From Brachionus koreanus (lineage: Eukaryota > Rotifera > Eurotatoria > Ploima > Brachionidae), in the NCBI GenBank assembly GCA_016987375.1, contig PJRA01000216.1, positions 1,134,438 to 1,198,437 of the forward strand: a stretch of 64,000 nucleotides of DNA, in the 5' to 3' direction. The notes under the pieces are model-generated. The model was given only the letters and a program-made list of their open reading frames with translations, was not told the DNA's origin and did no database searches. How positions within the stretch are numbered: the first letter of the stretch is position 1; the number at the start of each line of letters is the position of its first letter. The translations under genes were made by a program, and so were the position numbers. Shown here piece after piece: positions 1-12,009 of the stretch.

Positions 1-124
1 TAAAATATTTGTAAATAAAAAAATTCAAAATCTAATTCAATTTAATTATTTTATTTATTATTAGGCTTTGTCTCCTAATTGTTTAAAAATCTAGTTAAAT
101 TTGAATTAATGAATTTAATTTAGG

Positions 125-925
125 ATGAATAGATGCCTATTAAATAGTTTCAAGAATGCAGTTGAATTTAATGTCCAAAAAAGAATTGATTGTAAGCAAA
201 TTATAAGCCTTTATAAAACTGATTTTCACAAATCAAGTTATAGTTGCTGGTCATGTAAAAAAAATCTTAATGAATTAGAGACCAAGTCTCAATTCTGTCC
301 TTGTGATAAAAAAGTTATTTTACCACCTAATAATAATATAAGTTATTTTGAAATTTTCAATATAAATATGGATTATAGAATAGACATGAGAGAGCTAACA
401 AAAAATTTTCGTCAAAATATGCGAAAACTGCATCCAGATTTATTCACAATGAAATCTGATGTAATATTTTTTGTATTATTTTTTTTAATTTTTCTAAAAA
501 CAAATTTGGAAATTTGAAAGGTTGAAAAAAAATATTCAGCTGATCAATCAAGTTTGGTAAACAAAGCTTATGATGTTCTAAAAAATCCAATTAAACGCGG
601 CGAATATTTGCTAAATTTAATTGAACCAAAATACTCCACTGAAATGATCGAATTTCATGAGTCAGATTCGGAAAAGAAACAAATTTTGATGGAAATATTA
701 GAGTTGAATGAAATAATTGATGAAATAAAATTACCTAAAGAAGTAGCAGAATTAGCTCAAAGACTTGAAGAGATAATGAAACCATTTGAAGATGACCTTG
801 AGAAGGCATTCAATTCTAAAGATTATAAACAAGCTTATTCAGTCATTTCTAAAATGAAATATTTCAAGAATGTTGATGAACGTATTAAAGATTTGCAATT
901 AAAATTTAATATAGAAAATTCTTAA
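125..925 (+). CDS. HSCB: HSCB, mitochondrial iron-sulfur cluster J-domain co-chaperone
   Basis: Two exons, 125-460 and 521-925, joined in phase 0 over a 60-nt GT-AG intron, give 246 residues (human HSCB is about 235). The family hands the ISCU-bound cluster to the HSPA9 chaperone in mitochondria. The N-terminus is basic and hydroxylated as expected of a presequence. It is followed by the metal-binding pair CWSC near residues 41-44 and CPC near 58-60. A J domain follows, with the HPD triad in LHPDLF near residues 102-107, then the conserved block LVNKAYDVLKNP. The C-terminal HSCB domain is helical and acidic. The ATG sits directly after a TTTAG, so an upstream exon is possible. A polyadenylation-like AATAAA lies near 1066. 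Identification is firm; the exact start is less so. Confidence 0.9.
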
Positions 926-1175
926 ATTAAATTTTTAGTTCAACTGAATTTTATTTAAATTTTAAATTGTTTTTAAATCAAATCTTTAATTGAGATATTT
1001 TTTAATTTTTTTTTCCCTAATTTTGAAAAATTTAATTATAAATTTTACAGAAAATTTTTTTAGAAAATAAAAGAATTTAAAAATTCTCTTCATAATTTAT
1101 CGCTTTTTTACTTTCGACATTCAAGATAAATTAATTGAAGTTAATCCAAGGCTAATAGTTTTCAAAAGTTAAGAA

Positions 1176-1202
1176 ATTATTATTATTATTATTATTATTA
1201 TT
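1176..1202. repeat. (ATT)9 microsatellite
   Basis: A perfect run of about nine ATT units in the spacer after HSCB. It is a simple repeat with no visible link to a gene. Confidence 0.9.
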
Positions 1203-1432
1203 CGACAAAAAAACTTGTATAGACCTCAGGTCAAAATTTATAAAAAAAAATAATTAAAAAATTAAATAAAATATAATAAAATAAGAAATTATTTTTCTCT
1301 TTCCTTACAAGTAATTTTTCTTCGGTAGAATATTTTTACGTGAAATAATAGATCGTAAATTAGATTTAATCAATTTTTTTACGTGAAACCTCTCTTATGT
1401 GTGATTCAATTGAGATATTTTTATTAGTATTA

Positions 1433-1507
1433 GGTACCGTCAATAGCAGCCAAAGGACCGCCAAAAATGGTGTTGTCAGTTTTGATGGCCTTGTACAAAA
1501 ATAAAAT
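1433..1507 (+). mobile_element. Dispersed repeat, copy A (GGTACCGTCA element)
   Basis: About 75 bp starting GGTACCGTCA and ending near TTGTACAAAAATAAA. It aligns with the reverse complement of 57354-57428, sharing GGTACCGTCA, GGACCG, AGTTTTGAT, GCC and CAAAAATAAA in the same order and spacing. A Tc1/mariner transposase fossil lies within 100 bp to the right and points towards it, so this may be a transposon end or its 3' region. That link is inference. Confidence 0.6.
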
Positions 1508-1599
1508 TAAAAAAAAATTTCCAATATGAAAATTTGATAGATAGAAAAAATTGAGTATAAGAAAAAACAATAAAATTTAGACCATCAATACGGCCAACA

Positions 1600-1745
1600 C
1601 TAATCTTTATTGAGGTTAACCAATTTGATATCCATATATGGTTGATATCTGATCAGAGGCGATAACATTTAAGAACCTCAATCTTTTGTTCCTTGAACCA
1701 GTAACTTACTGAGTGAGTTGGATGTACCGATGCACCATCATAGTT
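1600..1745 (-). pseudogene. Tc1/mariner-type transposase fragment (3' part, decayed)
   Basis: Read on the minus strand, this stretch encodes DGASVHPTHSVSYWFKEQKI followed by EVLKCYRL, a stop, and S-D-I-N-H-I-W-I-S-N-W. The first part matches the Tc1/mariner block around the second catalytic Asp (QDNAPIHT...WFKEHNIE). The second part is a degraded form of the SPDLNPIENLW block. A stop codon interrupts it and the upstream reading frame breaks at a TGA, so it is a fossil. No intact partner is seen in the window. Confidence 0.7.
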
Positions 1746-2066
1746 GAGATGGGATCATCTGATTTAAAGTGTAAGCTCAAGGAAAAAGTGGATGAGGAAA
1801 AGCAAAACAAGTACATGCAAGTAAATGAATACTTGAGCAAGCTTTAATCAGTAGTGAAAAATATTTGTGGGAAAAATTGTGTAATATTTTGAGCCTTAAA
1901 AATTTAAGTTCTTTAAAAGCTTGGGTCAGATTTTTAATTTTAATATCCTTGTACCTAAAGTCATATTATATTCTAGAAAAAACAGAATTATATGCTCTTC
2001 CTAGTGATATGTTTTTTTTGCTCTAAGAAATTTTATAATGAAAAATTTAAATTTAAATTTTGGTAC

Positions 2067-2530
2067 TGTTACGTCATTATTGGAAAAAGATCTGTCAGCA
2101 ACAGCAGTTACTTGTCAAATTTTTCTAATGGTGAAAAGGTGTTTAAAGCTAGAAGAGTACAGGATTGTTTAAAAAAATTTAAAAAAGGTGACCAGCCATT
2201 CTCGTTCAGAATGGTCTGCTAATGGCTATTGAGAGCAAACCAAAGCTTACCAGTCACCAATTATCAAACGACTGTGATATAGCGACATCTTTGTCGATAT
2301 CACTGGATTAGTTAACTAACTTAAACCCTGAGCGTTTAAGTTAGAATGGAGTATAAATAGCTGCTCCTAATATATTTTTGAACTTATGAAAACATAAATA
2401 AATGGTTGGGTCGATTTCAACCAGTCAGTCAGTCGTGAAAAGAAGACGCTTTGATTGTGTGCTAATTGGAAGTGATACACTTTGGACTGGTTCCTGAAAG
2501 TCTTGCACAACTATATTTGAGTAATTAGAA
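2067..2530 (+). mobile_element. Candidate solo LTR or promoter-bearing retroelement fragment
   Basis: The stretch begins TGTTACGTC, a common start for Gypsy-type LTRs. It carries three consecutive perfect hairpins (2196-2344), a TATA box GTATAAATAG at 2351-2360, an AATAAA about 50 nt further on, and a CAGTCAGTCAGTCG motif. That order (structured upstream part, TATA, polyadenylation signal, short downstream part) is typical of an LTR. I could not define the 3' boundary, a target-site duplication or a primer-binding site, and no gag or pol is adjacent. It could instead be a promoter of an unrecognised transcript. Confidence 0.35.
2196..2344 (+). repeat. Three consecutive perfect inverted repeats upstream of a TATA box
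   Basis: Hairpin 1: CCATTCT (2196-2202), 5-nt loop, AGAATGG (2208-2214). Hairpin 2: GTGATAT (2274-2280) pairs with ATATCAC (2297-2303), with CGAC/GTCG pairing inside. Hairpin 3: CTAACTTAAAC (2316-2326), 7-nt loop, GTTTAAGTTAG (2334-2344). The last arm ends 6 nt before GTATAAATAG. Confidence 0.75.
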
Positions 2531-2869
2531 CGAATGTATGCTTCTTTGGTCAACTAAAAGCTAGGTTTGTTTTTTTCAAGATAACGCTCAAACAAAAAGA
2601 AGAACAATGGCAAAAGCAGAACAGCTGTGAAAAATCGGACTTTTAGCATGTAGCCCTGATCTTTCTCATTGTTATTATCATTTTTTTCGTTCAATGACTC
2701 ATTTTCTTAGAGGACGGGATTTTACTAACCAAGAAAATTTGAAAAAGGATCTCGTGAGTTTTTTGTCTCCAAAAGCCGTAAATGGTAAAATAAAGGAATC
2801 GAAAAAAAATACTTAAAATTGGAAAAAAAATAAAAAAAATTGATTTATGTTATTTTTATTTATTTTGGC

Positions 2870-4349
2870 TCAATCGGATTCATCACTGCTGGAATATTCC
2901 GAGTCATCAGACTCATCATCGCTGCTATTGTTAATTTCGTCTTCATCTTCTTCATTATCTTCAACTAAATCGGAAAAAAAATTTTCCGATTTTCCTTTAG
3001 CAGTTAATTTTTTATTTTTTAAAGATTTGTTTTTTGACTTTGACTGGGCGTCTATATTTTTATTTTTAAGACTTTCCACATTCCAAAATTTTATCTTGTG
3101 GTCATGACAAACACTAGCACATACATTTTTATCGCTGGACAAGTTTAATTTATGAATCGGAAATCCTTCATGATTACCAACAACACCAACGAAACGATTA
3201 GGTAAAATATGACAAGCTCTTACAAATTTTTCACTCGGTTATTTATTTAATTTCTAATATACTTATTTAAAAAAAAACCTACCTTATATTCCCATCAAAA
3301 CATCCAGTCAACACAATATTATCTGATAATGTGGCCATGCAATCAATGGATGATGGATGACCTGGAAACCTGTCAGATATATTGCCCCATTCGCCATAAT
3401 TGAATATGTCTATTACTCCTTCACCAGTGCCACAAACAACTTTTCGGTCACCCTTTAAAATCATTAATTAAAACATTAAAACATTTTAAAAAAAAATGAA
3501 ACCTTCATTATTCCTACACATAAAAGTTCTGAGTCCATAAGTTCTGACTGTAGCTCTAGCTTTTTCTTTCTTATATGAAAAGCATTAAGTGTACCCTCAC
3601 CACTTGATTTAAAATTTAGAAAAATTAAAATATTATTTTTTTAAATTACCAAGTAGCTAGAAGAATTTTTTTATCATTGCTCACGGCAAGATCACTAATG
3701 TAATCTGAACAATCAGATTTAGATTCCATGCACGCATTTTTTTTTCTATAATCCCAGATCTAAATTCAAAAAAGAAAAAACTGAAAATTTTAAAAGTAAT
3801 AAAACTCACTTTAACCCCTCCGTCGTCATCAGCAGATGCAATAAGCCAATTATCGATTGTTACCAAACAATTTATTGGAGATCTTTTAGAAATTAAATTA
3901 AAGAATTATTTTAGATTTTATTTAGAACATGATTGAATACTCGTGTGCATCTTCTAATGTTAAAATATTTGATTCTTGTTTAATATCTGTCAATTTTATT
4001 GATTTGTCTTTTGAAGCGGTAAATACAATATTTGAGTTATTTGCTGGAAAAGAAATTTTTCTAATGCTTTTTTTATGAATTTTTTGAGCGCTGATCAATC
4101 TTTTTTTAGCCTTGGACACATCATATCTTTTTAATATAAAAATTTAAATTTCATTTTGAGTAAAATCTTTATCTACATTTTTAATTTTCCATTTATTAGA
4201 GCAACATTAAGGACATTGTTTTCGGATGGATGGAATAGAATATCCAAGATTTCAATCTTTGATTTTAGTTCATTATAAACTTGTACTTTTTCCTCTAAAT
4301 TTTCCGAATTATCTTCCTCGGTAGAAATTTTTTCAGATTTTGAATTCAT
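2870..4349 (-). CDS. WDR55: WDR55, nucleolar WD40 repeat protein
   Basis: Seven minus-strand exons: 4177-4349, 3941-4126, 3810-3882, 3650-3759, 3503-3602, 3283-3452 and 2870-3218. All phases agree and give 386 residues (human 383). The introns are 47-64 nt. WDR55 works in rRNA processing and nucleolar organisation. Diagnostic blocks align in order with the vertebrate protein: SKDKSIKLTDI, SADDDGGVKIWD, CGTGEGVIDIFN, SIDCMATLSDNIVLTGCFDG, NIRACHILPNRFVG and CHDHKIKFWNV. The acidic, serine-rich C-terminus is also typical. I took MNSKSEK at 4349 as the start rather than the longer upstream frame, because that extension has no counterpart in the family. AT-rich DNA follows the stop. Confidence 0.93.
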
Positions 4350-4439
4350 TTTATTGAAGATAAATTTAAATTGGAAAATAAATTTATGATTTTTTTTTTT
4401 TATTATTCGACATGAGTTTTCAAACATTTGAATTTTTTT

Positions 4440-7400
4440 TTAAAGTTGGCAAAATTTATTGTCTTAACTCAAGTGTAGAATTATATTCCCTTAAAAAGGT
4501 ATAATAAGATACAACAGAAAGTTCTGCTGATTATTAATAAAGCTATCAAATTTGGTAATGCAGACAAATCAAATATTTTTTTCTGAAAATTAATTGAAAT
4601 TTTTTTAAGAATTTAAAACAAGATGCTTAGTTTTTAAAATCAATTTTGTAAAATTTTCAATTTTTTAATAAAAGGTCTAAAAAAACCATCCGGCTTTCTA
4701 TTGTTAATAAATTTAATTAGAAACTATCTTCGTAAAACCATGCTAAATCATCAAAAAATCAAAATATGTGGAGAAGATATACTTACAGTTTAAGAAGTTT
4801 GTTATTGGTTTTTATAATTTATCAAGTTCTTAATTTTTCAAAACTTGTAAGTATGTTTAATTTATCAATCAAAGTTAACTTTTCTCTGTCAAAAAAATCT
4901 TCTATTTTGCAATTTCTGTAAAAGCCAAAATTTTTAAGACTTCTTTTCTCCCTTATTTTGATTATTGCTCTTCTTTTAAAAATTTTAATTTTTATTATGA
5001 CTCGGTTTAAAAATCTGAAACTTTGATTAAACAAATATTAACCATAAAAAAAACAAAAAAAATGTAAAGACCCGTAAAACTTGAGACCATATCCATGGCT
5101 ATTTTATAACGGTTATTTTAGCTGTCCAAAATTGTGCTGCCAGAATTTATGGTCTAGAAACTAGCCGCAAGAACTTGTCTTGTTTAAAATAAAAATTTAT
5201 AATTTTTCTAATTTTTTATATTCCAAAATTTTAATCATCCTAATTGAGTTCCTTGCTGTTAAATTTTTTCAAATAACTAAGTAATTTAAAAAAAAATCTT
5301 CAATCATATTCTTTTTATATTTTAATTAATTTTTAAAATTTTAAATTTTAATATCTATATTTTATAATGAATTTAGGAGCACTAGCCTGTTGATGAACCG
5401 ACAAAGCTATGCACAATCATTCGATAATTGATAGTCCTTTTTTTGGATCTTGTGATTTATAATTTTTTTAATGTAAAATTTTTCTCAGCTTAACAAATAT
5501 TTTACACGCAGTCAATGTCACTTAATGATTGTTCAAAATTAGTTTGATCTGGCTTAAAAAATTTTTATACTTTGTTTCAATCTAAATTTAAAAATTTATA
5601 ACTTTGATTTTGTTGAAAAATCTATCCAAACTATAAATTTGATAAAAATCTTTAAAATTTTTATTCTAATAGTACTAAAAAATTTAAGAGTTGTATTGGA
5701 TACCACATTCAAAATTATAAGTCTTTTTTATATGAGTGTTCACCAGATTTAAACCCAATAGAGATGGTTTGGCATGGTCAGGCTATTAATAGCTATCAAA
5801 AAAATTCAAAAAATAAAAGTGTTTTGCTACAAATTTTACTGGTTTTTACTTTCTTATCGTTTTTTACCATTTTTACCAAAATTTACCAGTAAAATTTAGG
5901 ATTTTACCAATATTTACGTAAAAAATGGTAAAAAAAAACTTTAAAAAGAATTTTCGCTTTAGAAAAAATCGTTTATTTTTGCAAAATTTTGTGAAAAACA
6001 GCAAAATTTGAGATTTTTTTGGCATTTTTGGAGTTTACATAATTTAAAGTAAAAATTGGTAATTTAACTTTTTTATACACAATTTTTTTATACATATTGT
6101 ATGAATAAAAAGTGTTTTATTTAAATTTTTAACAGTTTTATTATATTTTGTTTGACCTTTATTTAAAAAAAAAAATAATTCTTAAAAGCTGAAAAACTTC
6201 AAAATCAAGCTTGAAAAAAATCAAACGGCACATTTTAATATATCATTTCAAATATTTGCCTATTCAAAACAGAAGAGCATTTTTAATTAAAATAACGCAT
6301 ATACGTGACAAAAATGCTTTATTAAATGTTTTTTTTTTCATAAATAAACAATAAATAGTTGCTTTTTTCATTTATTAAAGACTTTTTCTCAAATTTTGTA
6401 GATTCTCGTTTATTACATACTCAACTGATTAACGTATTTTTTTTTTAACAATTTATAACAAAAACCATGTATTTTTAATGATCCCCTAAATCCATAAATT
6501 CTAATTTTTTATGGGTTAGGTTATTCATTTAATATAGTTATCTATCATTTTTTGTTGCCGATTTTATTTAATTAAAGTTAAAGTGTACTTTGGATTTTGT
6601 AATCTAACAAGTTTGTTTCGAATGATTTTTGTTTAAATTTCATTAGTTAAAAATGAAATCAATATATAGAAAATTCTAAATTGGCTATTTCTTTAGTTTA
6701 TTAGCTATCCTAGCATCTTATTGTTCTATTTTTTATCTTACTTATAATCAGTCTTTTTAGTCTAAACTAAAAATTGTTATCTTTTTCTTTTTATTGCTTG
6801 AAATAATCAATTTATCAACAATTTCAAGTTTTCTGTATTTCAAATTCAGGTCAATAAAAAATTCTCTAGCTATGAATGAGTATTATTTTTATTTATTTGA
6901 AAAATTCACTTAAATTGAATAAAATATGATGAATCTTGAAAATTCGATATTTTTAGATCAATAACTAAATTGTAAATTAAATTTAAAACATGTTAAGAAA
7001 ATGTTTTTAAAGTGTTTTCTTTTAACAATTTTTTTTATTTTTTGTGACAAAAAAATTTGCTTTTTTAATTATTCAAAAACTAGCTTAGAGTTTTTTGGGT
7101 CACATTTAAAAGATTAGTGAAACGATCCTATTTAATGCTAATTAACGATGTAAAAGGTCATTTAGTCTTAAGCATTAAGGTTTTAAAGACGCCTTTTTTT
7201 TGCTTAATTTACTCCGAAATTATTTTTTACAATTAGGATTTTTTAAAATTTATTCCAGCATAAAAAATCTAATTTTTTTAACAAAAACAAACAATCACTT
7301 TTTCTTGAAATATTCAGACAAAAATCAATAAATTATTTCAACTATCTAGAGCTGATAAGATTCGACATTTTGACAATTTTGCCTAACACTTTTTTATTTT

Positions 7401-9187
7401 ATATATCCCTAGCATTTCTAAATTCCACAAAGAACAATTAAGCATATTTTTGTCACGTTCAATTATACTTTTTTTTTTGTTAAAAAAGAAATATTTTTGG
7501 GGATTTACCCCTAGGACTCTCCCAAACGGCTTTATCGGTCTTTTTACTCTCTTTTAATGACATATTTTTAGATTAATTAAAATGACATCATTAAATTCTT
7601 TTTAGCATTCTCTATTTTGTAAATGTTAAATTTAATGATTTCAATGGTTAGGAGTTCATTTTTTTGGTTTGTAAGTGATTGATAAAAATGATAGTTATTG
7701 AATAATTTTTGTTTTTTTGTTGCCAACAGACACAAAATTATAATTCAAAGTGTTCTATTATATCAGTCAATTTATTTTTTTTGAGGTTTTGAAAAATATG
7801 GTTAATTTTAGCTTTTATTTACGCTAAATAAGGCATTGCAAAGCGATTTAGTAATCCAAATGAGAAATTTTAACTAATTGATTTTTTTCAATTATTTAAA
7901 AATTACAATTTTTTTCCTCAATTAATAAAACATTTCCAAATTTTTTAATTAAACACCAGACATTTTTAAAATCAATTTATTTTCGAATAATTCATGAGTT
8001 CTTGAGGGAAACTTAGAGCTGAGAATTATTTTGTCACGAAACCTTATTTTATTCATTCAAAAAAAAATGATAAGCACTTTTTGAATTATATATTTATTTA
8101 AATTGAATAATTTTGAGCTTTTTTAAACCCAGATTGTTAAATTTAAGGATTAATATATTCTTTTATAGCCGATGTTGAAAATCTCTTCCGTTTTTTGAAC
8201 ACACATAGGCTATTATAATGAAAAAATTAAAAAATTAAATTATAAAAAAAAATTTTTAATTTTGAAATTTTTTTTATTTAATTGGTCAGCATATAATTTT
8301 TAAATGAAATAAAATTTTGTTATATATAAATTGAATTTTTTATAGTTCACAACATCAATTTATTTTATAGCTTATAATTATTTGAAGACAAAATAAAAGC
8401 TATTGCACGTTTAAATGAAAATTCTCATGAATTTTATTTATTTTTCTATAAGCTATATTAAAAAGAGTATTAGAATCATTATTGCAATTATCAACTGATT
8501 GAATTTCCTAAAAAAGAAGATCGCTTATTTGAATTTTTACTCACTTTCAAAAGCATAAACCCTTTTAACATTTATGACTCAGTGAGAGATTTTAGGTTCT
8601 CATAGTTTGGTCTTAATTAAAGTACTTTTTATAACTTAATTTTGTTATCCAAGATTATTAGTATTTTACGGGTTCATAGAATTGCTTTTAAGAAGACATT
8701 TCATTTAAAAAACAAAAGAGTTATTAAAAAAGAAGAAATCTTGTTTTGTGTTAGATTGCAAGTATAGAGATTGTTGAAATATTTTATTTTAATAATTTTT
8801 CATATTTCCAATAACAATAGAGCAAAATATAAAATAGAAAAACAAATGAGAAATGCGCATAAAATTGCATCAATGATACATAAAACTTAAAGAAAAAATA
8901 TTTACTACAAAATTAAGCTATTTTTTGTAAGTTAATTTAAGCTTGTCGGACAAATAAAACTTATTAGTTGAATGCATGCAAATTTTTTTTAACAGCAACT
9001 AAAACACATCTTCAATAATCAAAATATTGGGACCAAGTAGCGACTAAACAAAGAATCACTCTCTACTTAACAACAAAATAAAAATTAAATTATTTTTTTT
9101 CATCATCTATTTAGATACTTATGGAATTGGATTGAACCAACATTTTATTTGAAAAATAATTGAATTTAATAATCTATATTTGTCAAA
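4440..9187. other. Gene-poor AT-rich spacer
   Basis: I see no supported gene in this 4.7-kb stretch. It contains the Tc1-like fossil at about 5670-5790 and a cluster of TTTACC/TTTTACCA motifs at about 5830-5940. The remainder is homopolymer-rich AT sequence with stops in all frames. The last part should include the ABHD17 promoter and 5' UTR. Confidence 0.5.
5670..5790 (+). pseudogene. Tc1/mariner-type transposase fragment (SPDLNPIE block)
   Basis: A plus-strand frame reads YHIQNYKSFLYE followed by CSPDLNPIEMVWHG. The SPDLNPIE...W motif surrounds the last catalytic acidic residue region of Tc1/mariner DDE transposases. The preceding residues fit the helix that usually stands before it. The frame is short, ends in stops on both sides, and has no visible terminal repeats, so it is a decayed fragment. 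Confidence 0.7.
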
Positions 9188-10488
9188 ATGAATGGTTTGT
9201 CGGTAGGTGAATTATGCTGTTTGTTCTGTTGTCCACCGTTTCCATCACAGATCGTGGCCAAACTTGCTTTTCTGCCGCCGCCACCAACCTATAGTCTTAT
9301 AATTAATCATGACGTCACTGCATCACTTGGCGAGCAATCATCACTGAATCAAGCGCAGCAAAACAACAGCCAAACAACAAATTCTAACAATTTGAATACG
9401 TCAGGTCGCAACAACCGGACCTCAAATGGTATAGGCAATTTTTTTGATCTTATTCGAAATTCTGGACGAAGATTGTGTTCAAGTTTAGTATGCGCTAAAC
9501 ATAACTATGCTCATCAAACTGGGCAAGTGGTTGCACCCCCTTTAACCAATGCTAAAATTGTGATGAAGGAAAAAGCCGAATGGCAGTATGGACCGGGCGA
9601 ACTTGAAAAATTGGAAGTGTTTTTGACCCGAACTGAAAGGGGCCATCAAATTGCCTGTCTATTTGTTCGATGTACCGCTAATCCAAAATACACAATACTG
9701 TTTAGTCATGGAAATGCTGTAGACATTGGTCAAATGAGCAGTTTTTATTTTGGACTTGGTTCAAGATTAGAATGCAATATTTTTACTTATGATTATTCAG
9801 GTTATGGTGCCAGTAGTGGTACACCGACAGAAAAAAATTTATACGCAGATATTAGAGCTGCATGGAACGCATTAAGAAGCAGATATGGAGTTAGTCCTTC
9901 AAATATAATCCTGTATGGCCAGTCGATTGGAACTGTGCCCACTGTAGACTTAGCTGTGAGTTATTTTTTATCTTTTATCCCAAACTGTTTCAAACAAATC
10001 ATTTAATCAATAAAATAAATACAAATCAAAGTTTATTTAGAAAAAAAATTAATTAATTTTTTTATAAAAAAAAGAGCAAATATGATTGTGCAGGAGTAAT
10101 TTTGCACGCCCCTCTAATGTCTGGCATGAGAGTGGCATTCAATACTAAAAGAACTTGGTGTTGTGATGCTTTTCCAAGCATAGATAAAGTAAACAATATA
10201 AGCAGCTTGGTCTTAGTCATTCATGGAACTGAAGATGAAGTTATCGATTTATCACATGGTATGGCCATTCATGAAAAGTGTCCGAAGGCTGTTGACCCTC
10301 TATGGGTTGAGGGTGCGGGTCACAATGACATTGAAATTTACGCTGCTTATGTTGAGCGTTTAAAGCGTTTTATCAATGAAGAAATTCGAATGCATCAATA
10401 TTCTATAATGACTTCAGCAAATGCTCAACAAGTTGCTTCTTCATTGGCACAAAATATCCAAACTAATCAGCCTGTACAAAATGAATGA
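9188..10488 (+). CDS. ABHD17: ABHD17-family depalmitoylase (alpha/beta hydrolase)
   Basis: Two exons, 9188-9955 and 10075-10488, joined in phase 0, give 393 residues. ABHD17 proteins remove palmitate from membrane proteins such as N-Ras and PSD-95. The start [17 protein letters not shown] is the family's palmitoylated cysteine cluster, and [14 protein letters not shown] follows as in vertebrates. The catalytic serine is Ser246 in the nucleophile elbow GQSIG. The acid lies in HGTEDEVID and the histidine in GAGHND. Vertebrate members are about 290-330 residues; the extra length is a low-complexity Gln/Asn/Ser insertion at residues 48-100, before the hydrolase core. A polyadenylation signal AATAAA is at 10887-10892. 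I cannot tell which vertebrate paralogue (A, B or C) is closest. Confidence 0.93.
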
Positions 10489-10899
10489 TATCGACCGTGT
10501 TTTAGATAAGTTAGCGTATCCATGTGTGACGTACAAATTATTTATTGTTTTTTCATCATTTTTTTCTCATTGAGGATTTTGTTATTTTTTAGGCAGTTCA
10601 ACGCGATAAAATTAAAATTCTTTTTCTTTGTGACAACTAATCTTTGATCTTTTTTATGCAAGCATTAAATATTTAAAAAATTTGTGAAAAAAACATCGAT
10701 TCACACTAAATTAAACATCTTAGGCAACTTTTTTTAATGTATTTCTTTGAAAATATCAATTAAATATTTTTTTTGTATAGGTTTTTATTTCGATAATAAG
10801 AATATATTGTATTTTTTTTATTTTGTATTTTTAAGCTTAAGAAATCAATAATGTAAATTTAGTTAAAATGTTTATACAAATTAAAAAATAAAATCCAAT

Positions 10900-11460
10900 T
10901 TAAATTTTCTTTTTATGTTAACCTCAAGTTCATTATTTAATTTTTGCTTTTTTATGAATTAAAAAATTAATTGTTAATTATTCCTTTGGTTTTAAATTAA
11001 GGTCATCTGTTTTTAAAAATATCAATAAGCTAAAAAAGTTTGAAATTGTCAACTGATTGATTGAATAACAAGTTTTAAATTAAGAATCAAAAAAGCAAAA
11101 ATAATAAGCAAATATTTAGAATTATGATAAAATAATGATCTAATTTATTTAAAATCGAGTAATTTTTAATAGGTAAATTGAAGCAGGTAATTATAGATCA
11201 ATTATTTGATTGTTAATTTTTTTATTAAATATTCAAGTCTTATCTATCTAAACTACGTATATATTAGTTAACTGTAATTAAAGGTTTTAACAATAAAAAA
11301 AAAAAAAAAATTGTTTGAGTAAATCTTTTTTTTTAAACTATTTTAAATAATTTAGTTATTTTAATAGTTTATTCTAATTTTTTTTCTGAAAAAGCTTTTG
11401 CTTGGTAAATTAATCAAATACAAAATACACAGACTTGACGTATCTATTCTATGACTAAAA
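10900..11460. other. AT-rich spacer downstream of ABHD17
   Basis: No gene is supported here. The stretch holds a 16-A homopolymer near 11295-11310 and otherwise plain AT-rich DNA. Confidence 0.5.
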
Positions 11461-11570
11461 GTTATCGAAGTTGAGTGCAAAAAATTTCAGGATAGAAGTG
11501 AGTCTTACTTTTCAATTGTTCGTTAAATAAGTGATAGAAATAAAAAGGAAGCTTATTTATTTTTTTTTTT

Positions 11571-11761
11571 CTGTGCCGAGCTAGAGCTCCTTCAGAGTAA
11601 AGTAAATAAAAATAAAAATAAAGTAAATCAGATAAAAAAAAATGTAAAGAAAGTTTAAAAGGCATAGGATAATACATGTGACAGAAGTTTACATAGTTGA
11701 AGCTTCATGAAAAAGAGGAAATAGTAAGGTAGCAATTACACAATGGAGAAAGTTTCGAAAC
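11571..11761 (+). repeat. Direct repeat copy 1 (GCCGAGC ... AAGAGGAAATAGTAAGG)
   Basis: This is the first of two diverged same-orientation copies. The left block CTGTGCCGAGC...GCTCCTTCAG is followed by a variable AT-rich middle. The right block AAGAGGAAATAGTAAGGTAG continues to about 11748 and is nearly identical in copy 2. No coding potential is seen. Confidence 0.75.
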
Positions 11762-12009
11762 AAGATGTTTTAAATAATGGACAACATTGTCTTAATGAAA
11801 AATTACTAGTTTTTCTTTTTCGTGGAAATATCGATAAATAAACAAATGTATACTATATAGCTTCATTAAAAATATTTTTGAATTTCTTTATTTTTATTCT
11901 ACTAGATTTAACTTTATTGTGTTTAAATTTTTTTCCTTTGAAAGGGCAGCTCAGCACGGAATAACAAATGATTAATATATGAAAATTAAAGGAAAATTAA
12001 TTAATATAT

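Noticed and set aside
4822..5034. 70-codon minus-strand frame in the WDR55-ABHD17 spacer
   Set aside because: It is lysine/phenylalanine-rich as expected from AT-rich DNA, with no motif or splice partner.
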